A stretch of 64,000 nucleotides of DNA from Acidobacterium sp. S8 (lineage in GTDB: Bacteria; Acidobacteriota; Terriglobia; Terriglobales; Acidobacteriaceae), in the NCBI RefSeq assembly GCF_009765985.1, contig NZ_LMUM01000015.1:310001-374000 (forward strand), given 5' to 3'. The number at the start of each line of letters is the position of its first letter. The first letter of the stretch is position 1. Shown here one piece after another: positions 16,745-25,390 of this stretch. Both the position numbers and the translations under genes were made by a program. Under the pieces are notes generated by a model. That model had not been told where the DNA came from. It made no database searches and saw nothing but the letters and a program-made list of their open reading frames with translations.

Positions 16745-17371
16745 ATGATCGTGCCTGACACCAACCTGGGAAAAGCCAGTCCCGGCAAGCGGCTCCTGCT
16801 CAGTCTCGTTCTCATCATTCTGGCAGCCGGGGTCGCGTGGATAGCGTGGGTCTACGGACAGATTCGCTACTATGCCGAGCGCGACGAAGCGCGCACAGCC
16901 AGTGCCATCGCTGTCTTCGGCGCAGCCGAGTATGATGGTCGGCCGTCGCCGGTGCTTCGCGCCCGTCTCGACCATGCCCTCGATCTTTACAGTAAAGACC
17001 TCGCCCCCATGGTCATCACACTGGGCGGCGCGGATGAGGGCGATCAGCACTCAGAAGGCGGCGTAGGCCATGACTATCTGCTCGCCCACGGAGTTCCCGA
17101 GGCCGGCATTATCGCGGAAACGCAAAGCAACAACACCGCGCAATCCGCAGCACGCCTCTCAGTCATCGCACGAACTAACCACCTCAACAGCATCATCGTC
17201 ATCAGCGATGGAACCCACCTCTTCCGCATCCACGCCCTATGCGAAAAAAACGGACTTACCGTCTACACCTCGCCGCGACCGGAGACACGCAGCCTCGACT
17301 GGCAGACCTCGCTCTCACGCATAGCGCACGAAATCATCAGCTATACCGCCTTTCGCCTTCATCTGCACTAA
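16745..17371 (+). CDS. DUF218 (YdcF/SanA-like) membrane-anchored protein
   Basis: A 208-residue protein with one N-terminal membrane helix (LLLSLVLIILAAGVAWIAWV) and a DUF218 domain outside or at the membrane. Family motifs are present: AVFGAAEYDGRPSP, VITLGGADEGD, GVPEAGIIAETQSNNTAQSA and IVISDGTHLFR. Relatives (SanA, ElyC, YdcF) are linked to envelope integrity and vancomycin tolerance, but the reaction is unknown. It follows tsaC closely and is probably co-transcribed. Confidence 0.85.
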   Translation: MIVPDTNLGKASPGKRLLLSLVLIILAAGVAWIAWVYGQIRYYAERDEARTASAIAVFGAAEYDGRPSPVLRARLDHALDLYSKDLAPMVITLGGADEGDQHSEGGVGHDYLLAHGVPEAGIIAETQSNNTAQSAARLSVIARTNHLNSIIVISDGTHLFRIHALCEKNGLTVYTSPRPETRSLDWQTSLSRIAHEIISYTAFRLHLH

Positions 17372-17434
17372 TTGAGAAAGTATGGGCAGAAGCCGTCTGG
17401 CCCCATTTCAGCATTCCTACCCGCACGCGAAGTT

Positions 17435-18568
17435 CTAATCTCTTGAAGGGACAAAAGTGAATCTCTTCTTAAGCTGCAGAAATGGCTTTTCAAAAAACCG
17501 ATAGGAAAGCACAGCCACCAAAATAGTAAGTGCCAGCGTGATTACAGTTCCCAGGGCATCTCTCCAGTAGGAGAGATGCAGCGTTAGGCTCAGTTCGGTC
17601 AGTCTTACTTTCCAAACGTGAAAGACCATAAAGAGTACAAAGGCATGAAAGATATATAGCCCGTAAGAAATGCGTCCCAGATAAACAGCAGCTTTGGGAA
17701 GGTATTTTGCTGAGGTCCCCAGCAGGGCGAGAAAAAGCAGTATCGTTCCCGCCAGAACAAAAGCCCATCCGGTAAGCGATCCCAGCGCATTTGCAGGATG
17801 AGGATTGTCTGCTTCTACGCCAAATTTGAGAAAAGCGATGAGCCCGCAACTGATCGCAGCGACAAAGATAATGGCTCTAAAAATCAGATTGAGCTCAGGA
17901 AGACGTCCGCGAAGCAAAAGTGACAGCAGGGTGCCTGCGGCAAAGAATTGGAACTGGACGAAGCTGTTTGTCCATTGACTGCTGAAGCCCGCCGAAGGAT
18001 GTTGCGCGTAGAGAAAGATCGCCAGATAAGCGACTACGAGCAGGCCGATACAAATAGCTATCAGGCCGCGACGACGGCCATAGCGCGCAATCAATGGGAT
18101 CGTGAGATAGAACTGCTCCTCAACAGAAATACTCCAGAGCGGATTGACTGGATATGCGTTTAACCAGCCATATTTGCAGATGTACCAGTTGCCGGAGAAA
18201 AGCGTGAATGCCAGCCATGAACCAGGAGTGGTGATTCCTGCATGCGGGACGAAACGCGTTAACGCAGCCAGCCCGAAGAAGGCTGCAAAATAAAGCGGCC
18301 ATATCCGCAGAACGCGCCGCGTGTAGAACGCCTTCAGATGCACTTTGCCTGTCTGCTGCTGTTCACGGGTCAGCAACTCGGTAATCAAAAAGGCGCTGAG
18401 CAGGAAAAAGACAGGGACGCCGAAGACCCCGATCAGGCTCAGGTTATAACGCCACGGATGGATATGACTGTCTATAGGCGCGAGATCCATGCGATGAGTA
18501 AAAAACACCAGTAGGAAAGCAATCAGGCGCAGGACATCTAATTCAGGCCGATAGTATCGATGGATCAT
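17435..18568 (-). CDS. Acyltransferase 3 family membrane protein (OafA/YrhL-like)
   Basis: A 377-residue integral membrane protein with about ten hydrophobic helices. Acyltransferase-3 proteins move acyl groups, mostly acetyl, to sugars of O-antigen, exopolysaccharide or peptidoglycan. The N-terminal RYYRPELDVLRLIAFLLVFFTHR holds the family's R-x-x-H-like catalytic region, and WSISVEEQFYLTIPL is a strong signature. There is no C-terminal SGNH domain. Substrate unknown; an exopolysaccharide acetylase would fit the other polysaccharide genes here, but it is not in their operon. Confidence 0.88.
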   Translation of the reverse strand: MIHRYYRPELDVLRLIAFLLVFFTHRMDLAPIDSHIHPWRYNLSLIGVFGVPVFFLLSAFLITELLTREQQQTGKVHLKAFYTRRVLRIWPLYFAAFFGLAALTRFVPHAGITTPGSWLAFTLFSGNWYICKYGWLNAYPVNPLWSISVEEQFYLTIPLIARYGRRRGLIAICIGLLVVAYLAIFLYAQHPSAGFSSQWTNSFVQFQFFAAGTLLSLLLRGRLPELNLIFRAIIFVAAISCGLIAFLKFGVEADNPHPANALGSLTGWAFVLAGTILLFLALLGTSAKYLPKAAVYLGRISYGLYIFHAFVLFMVFHVWKVRLTELSLTLHLSYWRDALGTVITLALTILVAVLSYRFFEKPFLQLKKRFTFVPSRD

Positions 18569-18648
18569 TCCAAATGAGTCCGAGCCAAGGCTGTATTCAT
18601 TTATTGCAGGAACTCCGCTCAGGGATTGCTGTCAGCAGCCGGACGGCT

Positions 18649-20178
18649 TTACAGTGCAACTTTGAGCACCCATGCGGATTGCTGGCGTAAATTTTCCGGA
18701 AGATCCGGAAGACTTATGACGGTTCCATGATGGCTCGACTTGAATTTCAATGGCGTCGCATCACCAAGCAGTGTCGCGCCCTTGACCCCAACGATATCTT
18801 TCAATTCAAAACTGGACTCAGGCCAGCGAGGCAAAATGGCGTATAAATCATTCCCTTTTGACGTGAAAAGCGCTTCGACTCCGGCCTTCCCCGGCTCAGG
18901 CTTCACCGCCAATTTCGAGACGTCGTACGCGCTGTCATACTCGCCGTTGTAATTTGCTTTGGGAACCTCGCCAGCACTCCACTGCCGCGTTGTTTTCCAT
19001 GGCTTCGTCCCATAGATCGCATCGCCATTGATTTTCATCCAGCTGCCAATCTGACTGAGGCGCTCTTCCATGATGACCGGAATGGTCCCATCCGCGGCAG
19101 GACCAATATCGAGCAAAAGATTTCCCCCGCGGCTCACCGTGTCGGCCAGCATAATTACCAGCTCCTGTCCCGTGTGATAGCCATCGAGTCGCTCTGCCCG
19201 GTTCAGTCCAAAACTTACGCCCATGCCTCTGTTCTCTTCCCATGGATGGTCCGAAATGCTCATGCCCGATGTATATTCCGTTGTCCAATAGCCGCCATGT
19301 TTGTGACGCGTATCTTTGCCCCAGCGATCGTTGATCACAACTTCGTCTTTTACCGGCGACTCGTTGAAAAGCCACGCCAGCAGCTCAGGGCTGTGCCACT
19401 CGGAGGAAGGTATTTCCCATTCGCCGTCACTGAAAATGATGGATGGCTTGTAGCGTGTGACCAGATCTTTGAATTGAGGAAACATGTGTTCTCTGACGAA
19501 GCGTTGCCTGTCAGACAGCCACAAAGGGTTGTACCACTCATAGAGCGAATAGTAATAACCCATGCGAACGTTCTTGCTCCGCACTGCATCGGTAAGATCG
19601 CCTAAAACATCGCGCCGAGGACCGGTCTCAACCGCATTCCATGGTCGTCCCCAGCCTGACGATGCTTCCTTGCTGGGCCACAGAGCGAAGCCCTCATGAT
19701 GCTTCGAAGTGAGCGCGACATACTTCGCGCCTGAGCCCTCCAGGACATTGGCCCAGTGATCCGGATCGAATAGCTCAGCCCTGAATTGCGGTGCGAAGTT
19801 TTGATAGGGATAATCGGCGCCATACCATTTCTTGTGAAATTCCCACGTACCTTTTTCTATCGCATCCGCCTTGGGATTGTTCTTTCCTTCCGTCATCTGG
19901 TGCCAATACCACTCGGCGTAAGCCAGTTTGCCGGGAATGACCGGAGCATAGGCCGGAACTGAATACACGCCCCAATGAATGAAGATGCCGAACTTGTCGT
20001 GAGTAAACCACGCAGGCGTGGGGCGCGAGTCAATGCTTTCCCAGGTTGGCTGATATGTCTGCGCATACAGAGGACGTCCCATCGATTGCATTCCCGCAGC
20101 AATGCCAGCCGCTCCCGCCATCTTGATAAAACTACGTCTGTCCAGCCTGGATTTCATCCCCGGTATTCGCTCGTACAT
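18649..20178 (-). CDS. Tat-exported alpha-L-fucosidase (GH29)
   Basis: Hydrolyses alpha-L-fucosyl linkages in plant, algal or host glycans. The 509-residue product has a twin-arginine signal (LDRRSFIKMAGAAG) and a GH29 barrel with the hallmark YVALTSKHHEGFALWPS. It also has DHWANVLEGSGAKY, SIIFSDGEWE (a candidate site for the nucleophile Asp) and GGNLLLDIGPAADGTIP. A C-terminal beta domain follows at about 400-509. Export in folded form through Tat is implied. Start at 20178; a second ATG at 20157 also keeps the Tat motif. No transport genes are adjacent. Confidence 0.92.
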   Translation of the reverse strand: MYERIPGMKSRLDRRSFIKMAGAAGIAAGMQSMGRPLYAQTYQPTWESIDSRPTPAWFTHDKFGIFIHWGVYSVPAYAPVIPGKLAYAEWYWHQMTEGKNNPKADAIEKGTWEFHKKWYGADYPYQNFAPQFRAELFDPDHWANVLEGSGAKYVALTSKHHEGFALWPSKEASSGWGRPWNAVETGPRRDVLGDLTDAVRSKNVRMGYYYSLYEWYNPLWLSDRQRFVREHMFPQFKDLVTRYKPSIIFSDGEWEIPSSEWHSPELLAWLFNESPVKDEVVINDRWGKDTRHKHGGYWTTEYTSGMSISDHPWEENRGMGVSFGLNRAERLDGYHTGQELVIMLADTVSRGGNLLLDIGPAADGTIPVIMEERLSQIGSWMKINGDAIYGTKPWKTTRQWSAGEVPKANYNGEYDSAYDVSKLAVKPEPGKAGVEALFTSKGNDLYAILPRWPESSFELKDIVGVKGATLLGDATPLKFKSSHHGTVISLPDLPENLRQQSAWVLKVAL

Positions 20179-20343
20179 AGGCCCTCAATCTCTCAATATC
20201 GATCAGATCAACGCAATACGAATTCAAAGGGTATAAGCACAGCTTGTCAAGAACATTTTCATAAGCGAACGAATCTTTTCATTTTCGATTCATCGCGTCT
20301 GTAGTGAAGTCGCCTTATAAAGCTGCTCACTGAATGGCACGCA

Positions 20344-20559
20344 TTAGCGCTTGCCGCGAGGATCATATTGGAAGCACTGCTCGATCGGCACACCAAGCAC
20401 GCTTGCCACTTTGAACGCAGTCTCCAGGGAAGGCGAATACTTGTCCTGCTCAATCGCAATCACTGTCTGCCTTGTGACGCCGACTCGATCCGCGAGTTCC
20501 TGCTGCGTCATCTCCCGAAGAGCCCGCAGTTCTCGAATCTGATTTCGTATGGCGGGCAT
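20344..20559 (-). CDS. Short XRE-family DNA-binding regulator
   Basis: A 71-residue protein that is almost only a helix-turn-helix domain: LREMTQQELADRVGVTRQTV is a canonical HTH, followed by VIAIEQDKYSPSLETAFK. There is no ligand-binding domain. Its start overlaps the stop of the membrane-protein gene by one base (TGATG), so translation is probably coupled. It likely binds the two near-identical palindromes at 21001-21022 and 21048-21069 and represses its own operon; this is inferred from their place over the promoter. Confidence 0.9.
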   Translation of the reverse strand: MPAIRNQIRELRALREMTQQELADRVGVTRQTVIAIEQDKYSPSLETAFKVASVLGVPIEQCFQYDPRGKR

Positions 20560-20987
20560 CAGAGCGCTCTCCGGTAAGCCACAATCTGCGCGGCCGTTTT
20601 CGTGATATCCGCGATGACCAGCATGCCAAAGAAGACACTCAGAAAATGGAGTCCGACCATGCGGTTATCCAGCCGAAGATGGCCGACTGCCGCGTGAAAC
20701 CACAACATGCCCAGCCCGAGCACCATGAGCGATGCAATCGTCAGGTAACCCGCACGATACCCTCGCAGCTCAATCAAACGATCCCGCTCATCCGTAACAC
20801 GATTGCGCGTGAAGGCAGCAATCACTGATTGCAGAATGATCTGCAGCACGATAATCCCGATAATCATGCCCGCTACCTTGTTGACGGAGTTTTGCTGGTG
20901 CAGGAAAAAATAAGGGCCGTACACAATGAGCTCCGCCGCTAGCGACGCGTAAAGAGACTTCTCTCGGTAGGAAAGATTTGTCATCAT
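20559..20987 (-). CDS. Four-helix membrane protein paired with XRE regulator
   Basis: I cannot name the family with confidence. The 142 residues have four hydrophobic helices: LYASLAAELIVYGPYFFL, MIIGIIVLQIILQSVIAAF, YLTIASLMVLGLGMLWFHA and LHFLSVFFGMLVIADI. Between the second and third is a charged cytoplasmic loop, RNRVTDERDRLIELRGY. This layout resembles DUF2178-like proteins that occur next to short XRE regulators. ATG at 20987 is chosen because GGAG lies 7-9 nt upstream; a second ATG follows directly. A good sigma70 promoter lies 40-68 bp upstream. A sensor or signalling role with the regulator is possible. Confidence 0.8.
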   Translation of the reverse strand: MMTNLSYREKSLYASLAAELIVYGPYFFLHQQNSVNKVAGMIIGIIVLQIILQSVIAAFTRNRVTDERDRLIELRGYRAGYLTIASLMVLGLGMLWFHAAVGHLRLDNRMVGLHFLSVFFGMLVIADITKTAAQIVAYRRAL

Positions 20988-21000
20988 GGCAAACTGCTCC

Positions 21001-21022
21001 AGTGTCAAAAATATTTGACACT
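21001..21022. promoter_or_regulatory. Palindromic operator 1 of the membrane-protein/XRE operon
   Basis: Perfect 9 bp half-sites AGTGTCAAA and TTTGACACT around a 4 bp centre (AATA). It covers the expected transcription start, 5 bp downstream of the -10 box on the minus strand. Confidence 0.75.
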
Positions 21023-21026
21023 GCAA

Positions 21027-21055
21027 AACATAGCCCTACACTCGACGCATGTCAA
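21027..21055 (-). promoter_or_regulatory. Sigma70-type promoter of the membrane-protein/XRE operon
   Basis: On the minus strand TTGACA (21055-21050) is followed after exactly 17 bp by TATGTT (21032-21027). The -35 box is a perfect consensus. Operators flank or overlap both ends, which suggests tight repression. Confidence 0.75.
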
Positions 21056-21069
21056 ATATTTTTTACACA
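21048..21069. promoter_or_regulatory. Operator 2, imperfect copy over the -35 box
   Basis: Matches operator 1 (read on its complement) at 18 of 22 positions, with the shared core TGTCAAATATTTTT. Centres of the two sites are 47 bp apart. It overlaps the -35 box. Confidence 0.65.
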
Positions 21070-21075
21070 GGGTAT

Positions 21076-21645
21076 TTATTCCTCCCAATCCTGCTCGATG
21101 GGAAGACCGATGCTAAGACGCGCATCATTGACGGCGCCGCGCAAGAACGAAGTTTTGCCTGCAGTATATCGAGGCATATCGTCGCCATACGCGGCCGCAA
21201 GTTCCATCTTCAAGGCCTCGTAGGCACGCGCTACCTCTGGATACTGAATCAGCCAGTCGCGAAGCAGTAACTCGTTCTTGATCGGCCAGGTCGGGCAGAC
21301 AGCCAGGTGCAGATGGAAGGCGGGACCTGCTTCTTCCGCTTCCTTGCGGAAGAAGCGCCGCCTGAAGAAGCCTGCATCGATTTTTCGATACCCTGTAACT
21401 GTAAGGCGATGACCAAGCGCGTCCGCCTCATCAAGCGAGAACACAGGCGCCATCATGTCGATAATGGGTTTCGCGCTGAGCCCAGGGACAGCCGTGCTCC
21501 CAAAGTGTTGAAGCTGATCCGCAACATGGCCCAGCAGCGGCCGCAGACGCTCACGCTCGTACAGGAATTGCTCCGCCCAAACGGGATCCGAAGGTACGAC
21601 GTGAACATGGCCGAGCGCCCGTCTCGCATATTCTGTATCGTGCAT
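21076..21645 (-). CDS. GrpB/UPF0157 family protein
   Basis: A nucleotidyltransferase-fold protein of the GrpB (UPF0157) family, of unknown substrate. The start of the domain is VHVVPSDPVWAEQFLYE, with the conserved QHFGSTAVPGLSAKPIIDMM block (the G-S of the fold and its acidic residues), FHLHLAVCPTW and LLLRDWLIQYPEVARAYEALK. The frame is open to 21705. The ATG at 21645 gives 189 residues, close to the family norm, but 21672 and 21705 are possible because no clear ribosome site marks any of them. Its stop lies 7 bp from operator 2. Confidence 0.85.
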   Translation of the reverse strand: MHDTEYARRALGHVHVVPSDPVWAEQFLYERERLRPLLGHVADQLQHFGSTAVPGLSAKPIIDMMAPVFSLDEADALGHRLTVTGYRKIDAGFFRRRFFRKEAEEAGPAFHLHLAVCPTWPIKNELLLRDWLIQYPEVARAYEALKMELAAAYGDDMPRYTAGKTSFLRGAVNDARLSIGLPIEQDWEE

Positions 21646-21781
21646 GCCATTAGTGTAAGTCGTTCTGTTCATGTCAGATAGCAGCGGCATGGATGGAGGC
21701 GACATCTCTGCCGCGTCAGAGCGATGAGTGACTCTGAGATTTTTTACTGCTTAAACAGGCGGCTGAAAATAATCTTCTTCC

Positions 21782-21832
21782 CATAGCCATTCGAGTGGAG
21801 TACTATTTTTTCGCATAGTCATTCTAGTGGAG
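21782..21832 (+). promoter_or_regulatory. Direct repeat upstream of first PadR gene
   Basis: Two 19 bp units (21782-21800 and 21814-21832) match at 17 of 19 positions. They have the form CATAGYCATTCKAGTGGAG and are spaced 32 bp, about three helical turns. The second ends in the GGAG that could serve as ribosome site. They are a likely binding region for the PadR protein encoded next to it. Confidence 0.6.
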
Positions 21833-21847
21833 CGAACCTACTTGGTT

Positions 21848-22192
21848 ATGAAACGACCGCCGGACGCCGGAGATATTCTGCAAGGCACGCTCGACATGCT
21901 GATTCTTCGCACCCTGCTGATGGGACCAGCACATGGTCACGCGATCACCGAAGTCATTGAGCATACTTCTGAGAATGCTCTGGAAGTTGAACAGGGTTCG
22001 CTCTATCCCGCGCTCCATCGGCTGGAAGATCGGGGTTTGGTTTCGTCGCAATGGGGCGTCAGCGAGAACAACCGCAGGGCAAAGTTTTACACACTCACAA
22101 GTAAGGGCAGGAAGGAACTCAGTGCAGCTACCGGGCGCTGGCATAGGATGACTCGCGCCATTGGTCTGATTCTGGGTGAATCGCACGAATAA
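21848..22192 (+). CDS. PadR-family transcriptional regulator (first cassette)
   Basis: A 114-residue winged-helix repressor. DILQGTLDMLILRTLL, GHAITEVIE and the strongly conserved VEQGSLYPALHRLEDRGLV and RRAKFYTLTSKGRKEL are the PadR signatures. Such regulators sit in front of ADOP permease genes throughout the Acidobacteria. The ADOP gene begins 18 bp later, so they form one cassette. ATG at 21848 is used; an in-frame TTG at 21842 has better spacing (9 nt) from GGAG. The inducing signal is unknown. Confidence 0.93.
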   Translation: MKRPPDAGDILQGTLDMLILRTLLMGPAHGHAITEVIEHTSENALEVEQGSLYPALHRLEDRGLVSSQWGVSENNRRAKFYTLTSKGRKELSAATGRWHRMTRAIGLILGESHE

Positions 22193-22209
22193 GGCAGGAG
22201 GAAATGCAG

Positions 22210-24873
22210 ATGAGCTTCCGGCGTTTCACAAACCGCACCAGCAAAGATCAAGATCTCGCTGAAGAAATCGATTCCCATCTCGCTCATTCACAGGATGCAC
22301 ATGCGGCACGTGGCCTTTCTTCGGAAGAAGCCCGTCGACAGGCCTACGTGCGCTTCGGAAATCCGCGCTCGACGCGTGAGCATGTGTGGCGTTATCGTTC
22401 TCTTCCCTGGCTGGAAGATTTATGGCGCGATCTGCGCTTCGCGTTGCGGGGACTGAGCAAGACACCGGGATTCACCATCATCGCCATTCTTGTGATTGCT
22501 GTCGGCATCGGCGTAAACACTGCGGTCTTTTCAGTCATCAACGCTGTACTGCTCAAGCTGCTTACGTACCCGGATCCGCAGTCACTGGTGCAGATGAGGA
22601 ACACGGGCCCGCAGGGATCGTTTCCCGGAGCGAATATTCCAAAGTTCAATATCTGGCATCAGCAGACCAGTGTTTTTCAGCAGGTCGCGGCCTACGACTT
22701 CGGTGGAGCAGGGCTCAATATCACCGGCGGCGATCATCCGGAACAGGTACAGGGCATTCACGTCTCTGCTGACTACTTCTCTCTCTTCGGCGCTCCGATT
22801 GTGGCAGGACGCACCTTCACTTCAGCTGAGGACAGCCCGCACGGTGGACACGTCACTGTACTGAGCTACGGTCTCTGGAAGAGTCGCTATGGAGCTGACC
22901 CGAAGGTCGTCGGCACTACGATCCAGCTTGATGGCCAGCCTTATCTTATTGTCGGAGTGATTGACCGTCGGTTTGTGACCGATACCCCGGCGGATCTCTG
23001 GGTCCCTTTTCAGTTCGATATGAACTCGCAGGACATGGCGCATTACTTCACCGTGTCTGCGCGCCTCAAGCCGGGCGTCACCCTGCCGCAGGTCAACGCG
23101 CAACTGCGTCTCGCTGCGGATGAGTATCGGCGTATCTACGGAAAAGACTCTCTCCCGGCCAATAGCGGATTCGGTGTTGCCTCACTGCAGGAAGCGACCA
23201 TCGGAGACACTCGCTTTCCGCTTCTTGTTTTGCTTGGAGCCGTGGGCTTCGTTCTTCTCATCGCCTGTGCCAATGTGGCGAACCTGCTGCTGGCGAGAGC
23301 CTCGTCGAGAAAGCGTGAGTTTGCCACGCGTGCCGCTCTTGGCGCGGGACGCAGTCAGATCATTCGCCAATTGCTGACCGAAAGCCTGACGCTCTCGCTC
23401 GTTGGCGGAGCGCTTGGTCTCATTCTTGGATTTGCAGGCGTTCGCTTTTTGCTCAGCATCAACCCGGGCAATATTCCTCGCATCGGCGAAGATGGTTCTG
23501 CCGTCACACTCGACATCAACATTCTGCTCTTTACGCTCGGCATTTCTCTTCTCACCGGAATCTTCTTCGGCCTGCTCCCAGCTATCAGCGCCTCCCAACC
23601 GAATCTGGCAGCTACGCTCAACGAAAACGGCAGCCGTTCCGGTATCGGTTTTCGCAGTGGCAAGCTTCGCTCCGCGCTTGTGATTGGAGAAATGGCTCTC
23701 ACTCTTGTGCTCGTCATTGGAGCAGCGCTGCTCATCCGCACGTTCCTGAAGTTGCAGGCCGTCGATACTGGCTTCGCCACGCACAATGTCATTAGTATGG
23801 CAATGTCTATGAGCGGCGATCGATTCCAGAAAACGGCTCCTGTCGCTCTGGTCGTTCGCGATGGCACAGATCGCGCGCTCGCCGTTCCTGGTGTCGTCGA
23901 TGTGGGCGTGTCCAATTGCCTGCCCATGGCTGGCGGATTCGGCATGAGTTTCGATGTCGTAGGCCGGCCCAAAGGAAATTCGCCTTTCGCTGGAGGCGCA
24001 GGCTTCTATTCCATTTCTTGGCGTTACTTCAATGCACTCAAAATTCCATTGCTGCGCGGGCGCAGTTTCACCGAGCAGGATAATGGAGCCGCGCCGAACG
24101 TTGTCATCATCAATCAGGCGATGGCCCGCCAGTACTGGCCCAAAGGCGATCCGCTTAAGGATCGAATCCAGATCGGACCCGGTGCCGGCCCAGCCTTTGC
24201 TGAAGGTCCGCGTCAGGTCGTCGGCATCGTGGGAGACACGCACGATGGTGGACCGAATCGCGATCCCTTTCCCATGATGTACATTCCGTTGGCACAGATG
24301 CCGGACCTCGAAACTGCTCTCAATTCACGAGTCGCACCGCTCTGGTGGATCATTCGTAGTCAGGTCGACCCGCGCACTCTTTCGTCTTCAATCACTGCTG
24401 CTCTTCGCGACGCCAGTGGCGGGCTGCCCGTTGCGCACATCCGCACAATGGACGAGATTGAAGCGCGCAATACTGCGCGTCAACGCTTCAACATGCTGCT
24501 TCTCACTATCTTCGGATTTGCTGGCTTGCTCATGGCCGCCATCGGCGTCTATGGAGTCATGTCCTACTCCGTGCAACAGCGAACGCAGGAACTCGGTGTT
24601 CGCATGGCGCTTGGCGCGCAGGCTTCGAGTCTTCGCAACATGGTCATCAGGCAGGGTATGGCGCTCACGCTGATTGGAGTGCTGATCGGCACAGGCGGGG
24701 CCTTCTGGCTGACGCGCTTTCTGGCGAGCTTCCTCTTCGGCGTAAAGACCTTGGACCCGATCGCGTTTATCGTTACGCCTCTCTTGCTGGCGGCGGTCGC
24801 GCTGTCCTCCATCTGGATTCCCGCAAAACGGGCTACTCGCGTGGATCCGATGACAGCACTTCGGCTTGAATGA
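22210..24873 (+). CDS. ADOP-type ABC permease (first PadR cassette)
   Basis: An 887-residue orphan permease. The first about 75 residues are the soluble N-terminal part typical of PadR-linked ADOPs (QDLAEEIDSHLAHS, LSSEEARRQAYVRFGN). Then come a MacB-like membrane/periplasmic unit (TIIAILVIAVGIGVNTAVFSVINAVL, helix at about 92-117), an FtsX block with LLIACANVANLLLARAS, and a second MacB-like unit. The C-terminal FtsX block has QELGVRMALGAQAS and ends RATRVDPMTALRLE. No ATPase gene is near. ATG at 22210 is preferred over 22204, since AGGAGG is 8 nt before it and only 2 nt before the other. Substrate unknown; lipid or peptide export is a family-based guess. Confidence 0.92.
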   Translation: MSFRRFTNRTSKDQDLAEEIDSHLAHSQDAHAARGLSSEEARRQAYVRFGNPRSTREHVWRYRSLPWLEDLWRDLRFALRGLSKTPGFTIIAILVIAVGIGVNTAVFSVINAVLLKLLTYPDPQSLVQMRNTGPQGSFPGANIPKFNIWHQQTSVFQQVAAYDFGGAGLNITGGDHPEQVQGIHVSADYFSLFGAPIVAGRTFTSAEDSPHGGHVTVLSYGLWKSRYGADPKVVGTTIQLDGQPYLIVGVIDRRFVTDTPADLWVPFQFDMNSQDMAHYFTVSARLKPGVTLPQVNAQLRLAADEYRRIYGKDSLPANSGFGVASLQEATIGDTRFPLLVLLGAVGFVLLIACANVANLLLARASSRKREFATRAALGAGRSQIIRQLLTESLTLSLVGGALGLILGFAGVRFLLSINPGNIPRIGEDGSAVTLDINILLFTLGISLLTGIFFGLLPAISASQPNLAATLNENGSRSGIGFRSGKLRSALVIGEMALTLVLVIGAALLIRTFLKLQAVDTGFATHNVISMAMSMSGDRFQKTAPVALVVRDGTDRALAVPGVVDVGVSNCLPMAGGFGMSFDVVGRPKGNSPFAGGAGFYSISWRYFNALKIPLLRGRSFTEQDNGAAPNVVIINQAMARQYWPKGDPLKDRIQIGPGAGPAFAEGPRQVVGIVGDTHDGGPNRDPFPMMYIPLAQMPDLETALNSRVAPLWWIIRSQVDPRTLSSSITAALRDASGGLPVAHIRTMDEIEARNTARQRFNMLLLTIFGFAGLLMAAIGVYGVMSYSVQQRTQELGVRMALGAQASSLRNMVIRQGMALTLIGVLIGTGGAFWLTRFLASFLFGVKTLDPIAFIVTPLLLAAVALSSIWIPAKRATRVDPMTALRLE

Positions 24874-25015
24874 AGAACTCTCATATTCGGTATCGTGCTA
24901 TCCGCAGGCTGGATCGTTCTGCGCCAGATAATCGCGGTCGAATCTGCCTGCTTAAAAGCTCATCATTCATCTTAAGTACAAACATGCTCTTGACACTTCA
25001 TTTGCCAAAGCTCAC

Positions 25016-25040
25016 ACTGGCATAGTCTAACTATGTCAGT
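25016..25040. promoter_or_regulatory. Palindrome upstream of second PadR gene, likely operator
   Basis: Eleven-bp arms (ACTGGCATAGT and ACTATGTCAGT) match at 10 of 11 positions around a 3 bp centre CTA. The site is 12 bp before the ATG and 4 bp before the AGTGGAG-type ribosome region it shares with the direct repeats of the first cassette. PadR proteins bind dyads of this kind just upstream of their own gene. Confidence 0.7.
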
Positions 25041-25051
25041 GGAGAACAAGC

Positions 25052-25381
25052 ATGTCCCGCGATGAAATTCCCCCAGGCACTTTATATCTCTTGATTCTCA
25101 AGACCCTCGCTGTTCGCAAGAAACTCCACGGTTACGAGATCGCCGAATTCATCGAGCAGCAATCGGAAGACGTCCTCCAGGTAGAGGAAGGCTCGCTCTA
25201 CCCGGCGCTCCAGCGCATGCTCATGAAAGGTTGGGTCGTCGCAGAGTGGGGTGTCACCGCCGGCAATCGCCGTGCCCGCTACTACACTCTGACTGCAGAT
25301 GGAAAAAAGCAACTCGCACTCGAACTCAGCAAATTCCAGCGCATCATGGGCGCGGTTACAAAGGTTGTTCAACCGGCTTAG
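25052..25381 (+). CDS. PadR-family transcriptional regulator (second cassette)
   Basis: A 109-residue winged-helix repressor with EIPPGTLYLLILKTLA, LHGYEIAEFIEQ, VEEGSLYPALQRMLMKGWV and RRARYYTLTADGKKQL. GGAG lies 8 nt before the ATG. The ADOP gene starts 9 bp after the stop. It is a clear paralogue of the regulator at 21.85 kb but diverged, so each probably controls its own permease, reading its own upstream site. Confidence 0.95.
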   Translation: MSRDEIPPGTLYLLILKTLAVRKKLHGYEIAEFIEQQSEDVLQVEEGSLYPALQRMLMKGWVVAEWGVTAGNRRARYYTLTADGKKQLALELSKFQRIMGAVTKVVQPA

Positions 25382-25390
25382 GAGAAACTC

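Noticed and set aside
23182-24243. 353-codon minus-strand frame inside the first ADOP gene
   Set aside because: Antisense to a well-supported permease; low-complexity charged composition is typical of a shadow frame.
24990-24995. TTGACA as -35 box of the second PadR cassette
   Set aside because: No acceptable -10 box at 16-18 bp; the nearest TAGTCT is about 27 bp away.
24874-25015. Possible tRNA-like fold before the second PadR gene
   Set aside because: A GGTCGAATCTGCC segment recalls a T-arm, but no acceptor stem, D-arm or anticodon arm fits around it.
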